A stretch of DNA of 64,000 nucleotides from an uncultured Paracoccaceae bacterium (GTDB lineage: Bacteria > Pseudomonadota > Alphaproteobacteria > Rhodobacterales > Rhodobacteraceae): positions 310,001 through 374,000 of the forward strand of contig CANMTD010000003.1 of NCBI GenBank assembly GCA_947500775.1, read 5' to 3'. A program made the translations under genes and the position numbers. Within the stretch, counting starts at the first letter, position 1, and each line of letters starts with the position of its first letter. Under the pieces are notes generated by a model. It searched no databases and had not been told where the DNA came from. It worked only from the letters and a program-made list of their open reading frames with translations. Shown here piece by piece: positions 43,241 through 50,703 of this stretch.

Positions 43241-44248
43241 GTGAAGACAGAGGCATCAACCCAGGACGCCACCGTGCCCGGCACCGCATCGCTCCCGCAG
43301 CTCAGCCATGCCCGGAATCCCGGTGTCCCGCTGGATATGGACTGGGTGCGCGCCGCACAGGCCAATACATCCGCGATCGAACGGCGGGTGAAATCCCTGC
43401 CCGGCCGACGCTCGGTCAAAAAGGAATTTCAGGCCGCATGGCTGCTGAAGGCGATCACGCTGATCGATCTGACCACCCTGTCGGGCGATGACACCGCCGA
43501 CCGCGTGCGCCGCCTGTGCGCCAAGGCGCGCCAGCCCGTGCGCGCCGATCTGCTGGACCAACTGGGCGTCGGTCCGATCCACACCGGCGCGGTCTGCGTC
43601 TATCACGACATGATCGAAACCGCGGTCGCGGCACTTGAGGGCACCGGCATTCCGGTCGCCGCCGTATCCACCGGATTTCCCGCCGGATTGTCGCCGTTTC
43701 ACCTGCGGGTGGCCGAGATCGGCGAAAGCGTCAAGGCCGGGGCCGAAGAGATCGACATCGTGATTTCCCGCCGCCATGTGCTCAGCGGCAACTGGCAGGC
43801 GCTTTACGATGAAATGCGCAGCTTTCGCGAAGCCTGTGGCGAGGCCCACGTCAAGGCAATTCTGGCCACCGGAGAGCTGGAAACCCTGCGCAATGTCGCC
43901 CGCGCCTCGTTGGTGTGCATGATGGCGGGGGCCGATTTCATCAAGACCTCGACCGGCAAGGAACCGGTCAACGCCACCCTGCCCGTTTCGCTGGTCATGA
44001 TCCGCGCGATCCGCGACTATCACCAACGCACCGGCCACCGGGTCGGATACAAACCCGCAGGCGGTATTTCCAAGGCCAAGGACGCGCTGGTCTATCTGAG
44101 CCTGATCAAGGACGAACTGGGCAACCGCTGGCTGCAACCGGACCTCTTCCGTTTTGGCGCCTCGTCGCTGCTGGGTGATATCGAACGCCAGCTGGAACAC
44201 CACATCACCGGCCAGTATTCGGCCGGTTACCGCCACGCGATGGGATAA
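43241..44248 (+). CDS. deoC: Deoxyribose-phosphate aldolase
   Basis: Class I aldolase splitting 2-deoxyribose-5-phosphate into glyceraldehyde-3-phosphate and acetaldehyde. Start is a GTG at 43241 with AAAGGGA about 6 bases upstream, giving 335 residues. The Schiff-base lysine appears in FIKTSTGK and the second active lysine in GYKPAGGI; VSTGFPAG is also typical. The long form with about 80 extra N-terminal residues is common in proteobacteria. The next gene, an aldehyde dehydrogenase, could remove the acetaldehyde. Confidence 0.95.
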   Translation: MKTEASTQDATVPGTASLPQLSHARNPGVPLDMDWVRAAQANTSAIERRVKSLPGRRSVKKEFQAAWLLKAITLIDLTTLSGDDTADRVRRLCAKARQPVRADLLDQLGVGPIHTGAVCVYHDMIETAVAALEGTGIPVAAVSTGFPAGLSPFHLRVAEIGESVKAGAEEIDIVISRRHVLSGNWQALYDEMRSFREACGEAHVKAILATGELETLRNVARASLVCMMAGADFIKTSTGKEPVNATLPVSLVMIRAIRDYHQRTGHRVGYKPAGGISKAKDALVYLSLIKDELGNRWLQPDLFRFGASSLLGDIERQLEHHITGQYSAGYRHAMG

Positions 44249-44252
44249 CGCC

Positions 44253-46610
44253 ATGACAGTTAAAGAAATCTTCGACACCATGGAATACGGTCCCGCCCCC
44301 GAAAGTGCTGCCGAGGCGCTGGCGTGGCTGGTGGATGGCGGCGACCGGTTCGGTCATTTCATCGGCGGGGCCTTCACCCCGCCCGCCGACGGGTTCGAAA
44401 GCCGCAACCCCGCCACCGGCGAGGTGCTGGCCACGCTGTCACAGGCCACGCAGGCCGATGTGGATGCCGCGGTCGACGCCGCCCGCAAGGCACAGGGAAA
44501 ATGGGCTAGATTGCCCGGCCACGACCGCGCCAAGTACCTGTATGCGCTGGCCCGGCTGATCCAGAAACACGCGCGCCTGTTTGCGGTGCTGGAAACGCTG
44601 GACAATGGCAAACCGATCCGCGAAAGCCGCGACATCGATATCCCGCTGGTGCAGCGGCATTTCTATTACCACGCCGGTCTGGCGCAACTGATCGACAGCG
44701 AATTGCCCGGCCATGTGCCGCATGGCGTCTGCGGGCAGATCATCCCGTGGAACTTCCCCCTGCTGATGCTGGCGTGGAAGGTCGCGCCGGCACTGGCGGC
44801 GGGCAATACGGTGGTATTGAAACCGGCTGAATACACCTCGCTGACCGCGCTGCTGTTCGCCGACATCTGCCGCGAGGCGGGGTTGCCCAAAGGCGTGGTC
44901 AATATCGTGACCGGCGATGGCGCCGTGGGCGAAATGATCGTGACCCACCCGGGCATCGACAAGATCGCCTTTACCGGCTCCACCGATGTGGGCCGCCGCA
45001 TCCGCGAGGCGACCGCCGGATCGGGCAAGGCGCTGACGCTGGAGCTGGGCGGCAAATCCCCCTACATCGTCTTTGACGACGCCGATATCGATTCAGCGGT
45101 CGAAGGGCTGGTTGATGCGATCTGGTTCAATCAGGGTCAGGTCTGTTGCGCCGGATCGCGCCTGTTGGTGCAGGAAGGCATTGCCGAACAGTTCTATACC
45201 AAACTCAAGGCCCGGATGGACGGGCTGCGCATCGGTGATCCGCTGGACAAATGTATCGACGTGGGCGCGGTGGTGGACCCGGTGCAACTGGCCACCATCA
45301 CCCGGCTGGTGGACGATCACGGCGGCGAAGGTCAGGTCTACCGCGCCGCGACACCCCTGCCCGAAGGGTGCTTTTACCCGCCGACCCTGATCACCGGCCT
45401 GTCCCCCGCCGCGACGTTGATGCAAGAGGAAATCTTTGGCCCCGTGCTGGTCGGCTGTACCTTCCGCACCCCGTCCGAGGCGGTGGCGCTGGCCAACAAC
45501 AGCCGCTATGGGCTGGCCGCCAGCCTGTGGACCGAAAACGTCAATCTGTCGCTGGATATCGCTGCCAAACTGGTGGCGGGCGTGGTCTGGGTCAATGCCA
45601 CCAACCTGTTCGACGCCGCCGCCGGGTTCGGCGGAATGCGCGAAAGCGGCTTTGGCCGCGAAGGCGGTTGGGAAGGGCTGCACGCCTATCTGAAGCCCGA
45701 TCAGGCGACCAAACCGCTGAAACCGCTGCTGCCCTTCGCCAAACCCGAAGAACCCGAGGTCACGGACCCGCTGGACCGCACCGCCAAACTGTATGTCGGT
45801 GGCAAACAGGCCCGCCCGGACAGTGGCTATTCGCGCAGCATCTTTGGCCCGCGCGGCCAGTTGCTGGGCCATATGGGGCTGGGCAGCCGCAAGGATATCC
45901 GCAACGCGGTCGAGGCCGCCCATGCCGCCAAGGGCTGGGCACGCACCACCGGCCACCTGCGGGCGCAGATCCTGTATTACGTGGCCGAAAACCTGTCGGC
46001 GCGCGGGGCAGAATTCACCGAACGGCTGCGCGGTCTGACCGGGCAACATGCCAAAACCTGCCGGGTTGAGGTCGACGCCGCCATCGCGCGGCTGTTCACC
46101 TATGCCGCCTGGGCCGACAAATACGATGGCGCGGCGCATGGCGTGCCGGTGCGCGGCATTGCCCTTGCAATGAACGAACCCACAGGCGTGATCGGCGCGC
46201 TCTGCCCGGACGAGGCGCCGCTGCTGGGTCTGGTGTCGGTGATGGCGCCCGCCGTGGCGATGGGCAACACCTGCGTGCTGGTCCCAAGCGAGGCCTTCCC
46301 GCTGGCCGCCACCGATTTCTATCAGGTGCTCGATACCTCGGACCTGCCGGCGGGCGTGGTCAATATCGTGACCGGCGCCCACGCCGAACTGGCCCCGCCG
46401 CTGGCCGGACACCTGAATGTCGATGCGGTCTGGTCGTTCTCTTCCACCGATCTGTCGGGCGTGATCGAAAAAGCCGCCAGCGGCAACATCAAACGCACTT
46501 GGGTCAACCACGCCCGCACCCGCGACTGGGCAGGCCCCGCAGGCGAAGGCCGCGAATTCCTGCGCGCGGCGACCGAGGTCAAGAATATCTGGGTGCCCTA
46601 CGGGGAGTGA
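44253..46610 (+). CDS. Aldehyde dehydrogenase with a second, incomplete ALDH half
   Basis: A 785-residue protein starting 4 bases after deoC. Residues about 35-490 form a complete NAD(P)-dependent ALDH: IIPWNFPLLM, FTGSTDVG, LELGGKSP, and nucleophile Cys298 in GQVCCAGSR. Residues about 510-785 form a second ALDH-like region with a Rossmann part (GVIGALCPDEAPLL, LVPSE) but no nucleophile motif, so it is presumably non-catalytic and structural. This layout recurs downstream of deoC in related bacteria as far as I know. It probably oxidises acetaldehyde released by DeoC. Confidence 0.88.
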   Translation: MTVKEIFDTMEYGPAPESAAEALAWLVDGGDRFGHFIGGAFTPPADGFESRNPATGEVLATLSQATQADVDAAVDAARKAQGKWARLPGHDRAKYLYALARLIQKHARLFAVLETLDNGKPIRESRDIDIPLVQRHFYYHAGLAQLIDSELPGHVPHGVCGQIIPWNFPLLMLAWKVAPALAAGNTVVLKPAEYTSLTALLFADICREAGLPKGVVNIVTGDGAVGEMIVTHPGIDKIAFTGSTDVGRRIREATAGSGKALTLELGGKSPYIVFDDADIDSAVEGLVDAIWFNQGQVCCAGSRLLVQEGIAEQFYTKLKARMDGLRIGDPLDKCIDVGAVVDPVQLATITRLVDDHGGEGQVYRAATPLPEGCFYPPTLITGLSPAATLMQEEIFGPVLVGCTFRTPSEAVALANNSRYGLAASLWTENVNLSLDIAAKLVAGVVWVNATNLFDAAAGFGGMRESGFGREGGWEGLHAYLKPDQATKPLKPLLPFAKPEEPEVTDPLDRTAKLYVGGKQARPDSGYSRSIFGPRGQLLGHMGLGSRKDIRNAVEAAHAAKGWARTTGHLRAQILYYVAENLSARGAEFTERLRGLTGQHAKTCRVEVDAAIARLFTYAAWADKYDGAAHGVPVRGIALAMNEPTGVIGALCPDEAPLLGLVSVMAPAVAMGNTCVLVPSEAFPLAATDFYQVLDTSDLPAGVVNIVTGAHAELAPPLAGHLNVDAVWSFSSTDLSGVIEKAASGNIKRTWVNHARTRDWAGPAGEGREFLRAATEVKNIWVPYGE

Positions 46611-46905
46611 GAGTTTGGCAGGTCGAACAAGCTTTTTCCAAGTATACAGCAATTTTTTCGATACTGACGAAAACACCTAGGGCAACCAGAGCGCGCGCAA
46701 ATTCAACAATTGTCCCGCAAAAGCCATTCAGGTTTCTTGTGGATATCTACTATCTATGCGTTTAGTTTATGCCCACATACGCACAACGAGATAAGTTGAA
46801 AGTTCAGGCCAGAGCTTTAGCTATTGAATTTACAGAAAAACATGGGTCTGCTACCCATACAAGTACATTAGGTGATTAATCCTGGACTTTGAAGGGAGAA
46901 GCGAG
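46611..46905. other. AT-rich spacer with a possible 36-codon reading frame
   Basis: This stretch is visibly richer in A and T than the genes on its left. It contains one open frame at 46769-46879 (ATG to TAA, product starting MPTYAQRDKLKVQAR, 36 residues, charged and helical), with no clear ribosome site. No repeat or insertion-sequence end was found. It may be the edge of transferred DNA that also brought the next gene. Confidence 0.4.
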
Positions 46906-47415
46906 TTGTCGGAAGCTTTTAAGGCGATATTCTTTTCCGGAACTCTACTGGCGCTTGGCGCATGCGTACCAACTACAAGCTACTACCTTTATAACTCTGG
47001 CGCGGATGTTTCTCGCGCTCATCGAGACGACTATGACTGCAATTTAGCGTCGGCACGAGCCGTTCCACAAGCCGTGCGAGTTGCTACAACCCCCACTTAC
47101 ACGGCACCTACATACACAAATTGCTATAAGGTCGGTTATTCTGTTCAGTGCGACACAACCGGAGGACAGACCTATGGCGGCAACACATACAGCTATGATG
47201 CCAATCAGAAACTTCGCAACGAATTCTATGCACGCTGCATGATCGATAAAGGCTGGGAGGTTTTCGAAATGCCCAATTGCGATCCAAAAAAAGTGCCCGA
47301 TGGACTTCGGACGAAATTGATGGGGCAACTGAGAGAACCCACTGAGGGCGCTTGCTATCAACGTTTGACAGAGCGGGCGGGCAATATCGTTTTCGCATCA
47401 GAGTTAAAAAAGTGA
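46906..47415 (+). CDS. Predicted lipoprotein, unknown function
   Basis: A 169-residue product read from a TTG start at 46906, chosen because GAAGGGAGAAG lies upstream and a lipoprotein signal follows directly (LLALGAC, lipid Cys at residue 20). The mature part is Tyr/Thr-rich in the middle (TYTAPTYTNCYKVGYSVQ), with several cysteines that could form disulphides. Codon use is AT-rich relative to neighbours, which suggests recent acquisition. No family recognised. Confidence 0.65.
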   Translation: MSEAFKAIFFSGTLLALGACVPTTSYYLYNSGADVSRAHRDDYDCNLASARAVPQAVRVATTPTYTAPTYTNCYKVGYSVQCDTTGGQTYGGNTYSYDANQKLRNEFYARCMIDKGWEVFEMPNCDPKKVPDGLRTKLMGQLREPTEGACYQRLTERAGNIVFASELKK

Positions 47416-47520
47416 TCTAAGGTTTTTCTAAAAGCGTAAGATCTAGCGACACGAATTTATAGATATAGCTTTCTACCCAACAAGGAACCGCCGAGCCCAG
47501 AATCGAGGGGAGGGCGAGAA

Positions 47521-47568
47521 GCGCCCGCCCCGTTGCGGTTCGGGCGCTGCCTGAGCAGAGCTCAGGCA
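47521..47568. repeat. Two adjacent hairpins
   Basis: First: GCGCCCG (47521-47527) pairs with CGGGCGC (47541-47547). Second, immediately next to it: TGCCTGAG-CAGAG-CTCAGGCA (47548-47568), a perfect 8-base stem. They lie past the 3' end of the reverse DUF1523 gene without a U-run. They may be a transcript-end structure, a small structured RNA or a REP-type element. No second copy was seen in the window. Confidence 0.5.
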
Positions 47569-47636
47569 GGTTGCGTAGCTTGGATGGCGTGCGTTCAAAG
47601 CAGAACACTAAGCGGGACTTCGCCCAAGCCCCCACT

Positions 47637-48290
47637 CTATTTCCGCGGCTTGCCCCGCCAACTGTCCAGCCAGCCCCGGAACCGGCCGCGCGCCTTGCTG
47701 GCGCGTTCGTCCACCGCGTCCCATGTGTCTTCGGCATCCTCCAGCAGCGGGTCGATGGTGCGTTCGCGGAACTGCGCCCAAAGCCGCCACAGGAACAGGA
47801 TGAACAGCGCAAGCCCGCCCAGAATGATGATATTGGTCCAGGGGACCAGCCGCGCATCGGGGCTGTCGACCGGGCGCAGCCCGACCGCGTTGGGAAAGAT
47901 CGACAGGAATTCGTTGCGCCAGCCGTAATGGGTGATCGCGTACCATTCCGGCGCATCCTTGGTGGATTTGGCGTCATTCGCCTCGGTATAGAGGTTCGCC
48001 GTGTCGAACTTGAAATAGGGTGGCCAGCCCCAGCCGGTATCCTCGTTGCGGTAAACCATCGTCTTGCCGTTGGATTTCACCGCCTGAATGAACTGCACAT
48101 CCCGGTTCGACAAGGTTCCCGACTGATCGTCCGGCACCGACCAGAACAGGCGCGTCCAGTCGTTCAGGTCCTGGCGTTCCTCATAGGTGTTCACGATCCG
48201 CACGATGTCGCGCTGGGGCAGCGTATAATGCAGGAAGCTGAAGACGATGATCGCCACCAACAGCCGGAAGGTCCATTTCACATAGCGCAT
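47637..48290 (-). CDS. DUF1523-family membrane protein
   Basis: A 217-residue protein with an N-terminal membrane helix (about 6-22), an extracytoplasmic domain with FIQAVKSNGKTMVYRNEDTGWGWPPYFKFDTANL, a second helix (about 150-172) and a charged helical cytoplasmic tail. These features fit DUF1523, which has no known function. AAGGA precedes the ATG. Last gene of the seven-gene reverse cluster, 10 bases after the small membrane protein gene. Confidence 0.82.
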   Translation of the reverse strand: MRYVKWTFRLLVAIIVFSFLHYTLPQRDIVRIVNTYEERQDLNDWTRLFWSVPDDQSGTLSNRDVQFIQAVKSNGKTMVYRNEDTGWGWPPYFKFDTANLYTEANDAKSTKDAPEWYAITHYGWRNEFLSIFPNAVGLRPVDSPDARLVPWTNIIILGGLALFILFLWRLWAQFRERTIDPLLEDAEDTWDAVDERASKARGRFRGWLDSWRGKPRK

Positions 48291-48300
48291 CGATCGTCCT

Positions 48301-48582
48301 TCACATGAAATTCGTCATATAGATCAGCACCGTCACCGCAATGATCGGCACCACATAGACCCCAAGGATCAGCTTTTTGCGCAACGAAACGTCATAGTCC
48401 CGCATGCCCTCTTCGATATAGGTATCGCGCGCGGCGGGCTCCAGCGCGCCCTCGGCGATCTTTTCGTCGGCCCAGCCTTCCAGCTTTTCACGCCGGACGG
48501 ACCGCGAATACCACGACACCAGAAAATACAGCACGGTCAGGGCGATCAGCCCGAAAAAGCCCAGCCGGATCAGCGCAATCAT
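48301..48582 (-). CDS. Small two-helix membrane protein, unknown function
   Basis: A 93-residue product with hydrophobic helices at about 4-23 and 71-91 and a charged middle (SRSVRREKLEGWADEKIAEG). Both termini should lie on the same side of the membrane. AAGGGA precedes the ATG, which directly abuts the previous stop. It is part of the uncharacterised cluster. Confidence 0.75.
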   Translation of the reverse strand: MIALIRLGFFGLIALTVLYFLVSWYSRSVRREKLEGWADEKIAEGALEPAARDTYIEEGMRDYDVSLRKKLILGVYVVPIIAVTVLIYMTNFM

Positions 48583-49929
48583 TCAGCGTCCCTTCCTTAC
48601 CGCGCCCCAGGGGCCCACCAGATCAATCAGGTCCTCATCGGGTGGGGGCGCATCCCCCATCGCCGGTTCCGACCCGAACAGCGCCTTGCGCGCGCCTGCC
48701 TTGTCTACCTGATATTCGCGTTCCAGAAAATCGGCAACAAAGGCTTTCTTGGCCTCGGGCCATGTGGCGTACAGCCGGTAAAACAGCGCCTTGTGGCAGA
48801 TGAACAGCTGCCGTACGTCCAGCGGCGCCAGTTCGGCCAGCAGCTGGTTGACCAGATCGCGGTTCGGCCCCGCCGTTGCCCGCAGCGTGTAGAAATAGGC
48901 CGGGTGGCGCGAATTGATATGCGGCCAGCCACCGCCGCCTTCGGCCCAGCGCAGCATTTCGGCCAGCCCCTTGAACGCATCGGGCAGCGCATCGCCCAAC
49001 CGCTGCGCCAACTGGCGCAGATCGCGGCGGGTGACGTGGCCCAGATCATGGCCCAGCGTGGCGCCCGCCTCGACCAAAATGAAATCCATCTTCTGACGCA
49101 GGATCGCGGCCCCGTCTGCCCCCTTGGCCCGCACGATCGGTTCGGCCAGATGGTTCAGCTCCAGAAACCGGGCGATATAGTCGCGGTCCTTCAGCTCAAA
49201 CACATAGCGCAGGGGCAAATCGCCCAGATCGGCGCGCGCGCCCGTCGTGATCGCCGCCGGGTGTTCCACGTCGCGAAACACGTAAAGCCCGCCGAAATGT
49301 TCGGTCCAGAAATTGCCCTGCTCGGCGACGGTCCCGGTCAGGGCCACCGGGTTGCGGGTGACGTCGCCGGTTTCCCTGGCAAGGCCGATCATTTCGGCGA
49401 TCAGCACATCGTCCCACCAGCCATCCTCTTCGTCGCGGAACCGGGTGATCAGCCCGGCCAGCTCTTCGGCGTTCTTGACATGGGCGCGGGTGGTATCGGC
49501 CTCGACCACGATCCGGCGGATGTCGAATAGGCGCGCGGGGCTGGACAGCTCATAAACCGAATTGGCCAGTTCCCCCGCCACCGCGTCATGGGCGGTCAGC
49601 GCGAACAACTGCGGCTCGTTCGCCTCGATGAAATCGCGCAAAATCCCGCGCGAGGTCGAGAATTTGGCTCCCAGCAAAGGCGCGGTTTTCTGCTCCGTGG
49701 TCAGCAGGATGAACTGCCGGTTCACCCCATTGGGGTTCAGGTACAGATGATCGTCCAGCTCATCGCCGACCTCGGGCGAATATCCCGAGATATCGATATG
49801 AAAATCGCTCAGCCCCGTGGTCTTGCCCGTCAGATGGTCCAGCGCACGGTTATAGCGATCCACCAACGCCGGGCTGGAGACATGGATCAGATTGCCGAAC
49901 ATCAGGCCTTTTTCGATGAGGCGTTTCAT
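48583..49929 (-). CDS. Conserved protein of unknown function, DUF6638-like
   Basis: A 448-residue soluble protein with no signal or membrane helix. It contains a mixed alpha/beta N-terminal half and helical repeats later (QKMDFILVEAGATLGHDLGHVTRRDLRQLAQRLG). I associate it with DUF6638 from memory of alphaproteobacterial annotations, with limited certainty. HDLGH is reminiscent of a metal site but not diagnostic. The start overlaps the upstream stop by ATGA. Function unknown. Confidence 0.72.
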   Translation of the reverse strand: MKRLIEKGLMFGNLIHVSSPALVDRYNRALDHLTGKTTGLSDFHIDISGYSPEVGDELDDHLYLNPNGVNRQFILLTTEQKTAPLLGAKFSTSRGILRDFIEANEPQLFALTAHDAVAGELANSVYELSSPARLFDIRRIVVEADTTRAHVKNAEELAGLITRFRDEEDGWWDDVLIAEMIGLARETGDVTRNPVALTGTVAEQGNFWTEHFGGLYVFRDVEHPAAITTGARADLGDLPLRYVFELKDRDYIARFLELNHLAEPIVRAKGADGAAILRQKMDFILVEAGATLGHDLGHVTRRDLRQLAQRLGDALPDAFKGLAEMLRWAEGGGGWPHINSRHPAYFYTLRATAGPNRDLVNQLLAELAPLDVRQLFICHKALFYRLYATWPEAKKAFVADFLEREYQVDKAGARKALFGSEPAMGDAPPPDEDLIDLVGPWGAVRKGR

Positions 49930-50699
49930 TGCATTGGCTTTCGAAAAAATAGTGGCATCTGAGGCGGTTGAATCTCTCCCACAAGTTCCTCCGGCAGCCA
50001 GTATTCTCTCATGCGGGCAACTCTGTCGGGGAAATTGGGCACGACGATCTTTTCATAGGCATCCAGATGCACGTCCTTCATCCAATCACTTGCCTTGAAA
50101 TTCCAATCCATCCAGTGATCCAACATCTCAGCTTTCTCTTCGCAAGTACGAAGTGAAGCTCCATGTCGATTCAGTCTGCCAATGAACATCACTTCTTCAC
50201 CCATCGGATAGTAAGAGTTCGAGGTCATATCATGCAGATACATGTTGCAATTCGCATGATCTGGAACGTGCGAGATATTCTTCCTTGCAGCTTTAAAACT
50301 GTAGTGATTTGCAGCCTCGTGCCGAACGTTGCGCGCGATTTTGTAACCTTTAAGAAGCTCAAGGCCCGCAAATGTACTCTTTGCTTGCTCAGCGACAGAT
50401 ATGACGGTCGCATCTATTTTCTTAGATCCCTCTGCTAGCGGGAGAATGCACTCCGAAATCTCGAACAATTTCGCTGACCAAGTTCGCAATACGATGTGAC
50501 GTTGAGTGGCTGTCGCCACATCGATGTCTTCTTCCCCATAGGGCAGGTGAGCTAACTGCAAATATATTCTCTGAAGAATATTCGCCTCCGTCGCCGCATA
50601 GTGCAGTAATGACAGGAGAGCCAATTGATCTTCCGAAAGCACAGAAAGCTCTTTCCAAGACAGCTTCAGCACCGCCAATTTTTGAAGGGCTCTGTTCAC
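49926..50699 (-). CDS. Unknown protein with atypical composition inside the AAA+ cluster
   Basis: Not recognised. The helical N-terminal half contains repeated leucines, and the C-terminal half has NCNMYLHDMTSNSYYPMGEEVMF. Base composition is clearly more AT-rich than both neighbours. The GTG at 50699 is chosen because the AT-rich coding begins right after the AAA+ stop; an ATG at 50723 would overlap the AAA+ gene. Neither has a good ribosome site, so translation may depend on coupling. It ends in a 4-base overlap with the DUF6638-like gene, so it is fully embedded in the operon. Confidence 0.68.
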   Translation of the reverse strand: MNRALQKLAVLKLSWKELSVLSEDQLALLSLLHYAATEANILQRIYLQLAHLPYGEEDIDVATATQRHIVLRTWSAKLFEISECILPLAEGSKKIDATVISVAEQAKSTFAGLELLKGYKIARNVRHEAANHYSFKAARKNISHVPDHANCNMYLHDMTSNSYYPMGEEVMFIGRLNRHGASLRTCEEKAEMLDHWMDWNFKASDWMKDVHLDAYEKIVVPNFPDRVARMREYWLPEELVGEIQPPQMPLFFRKPMQ

Positions 50700-50703
50700 C
50701 GGA

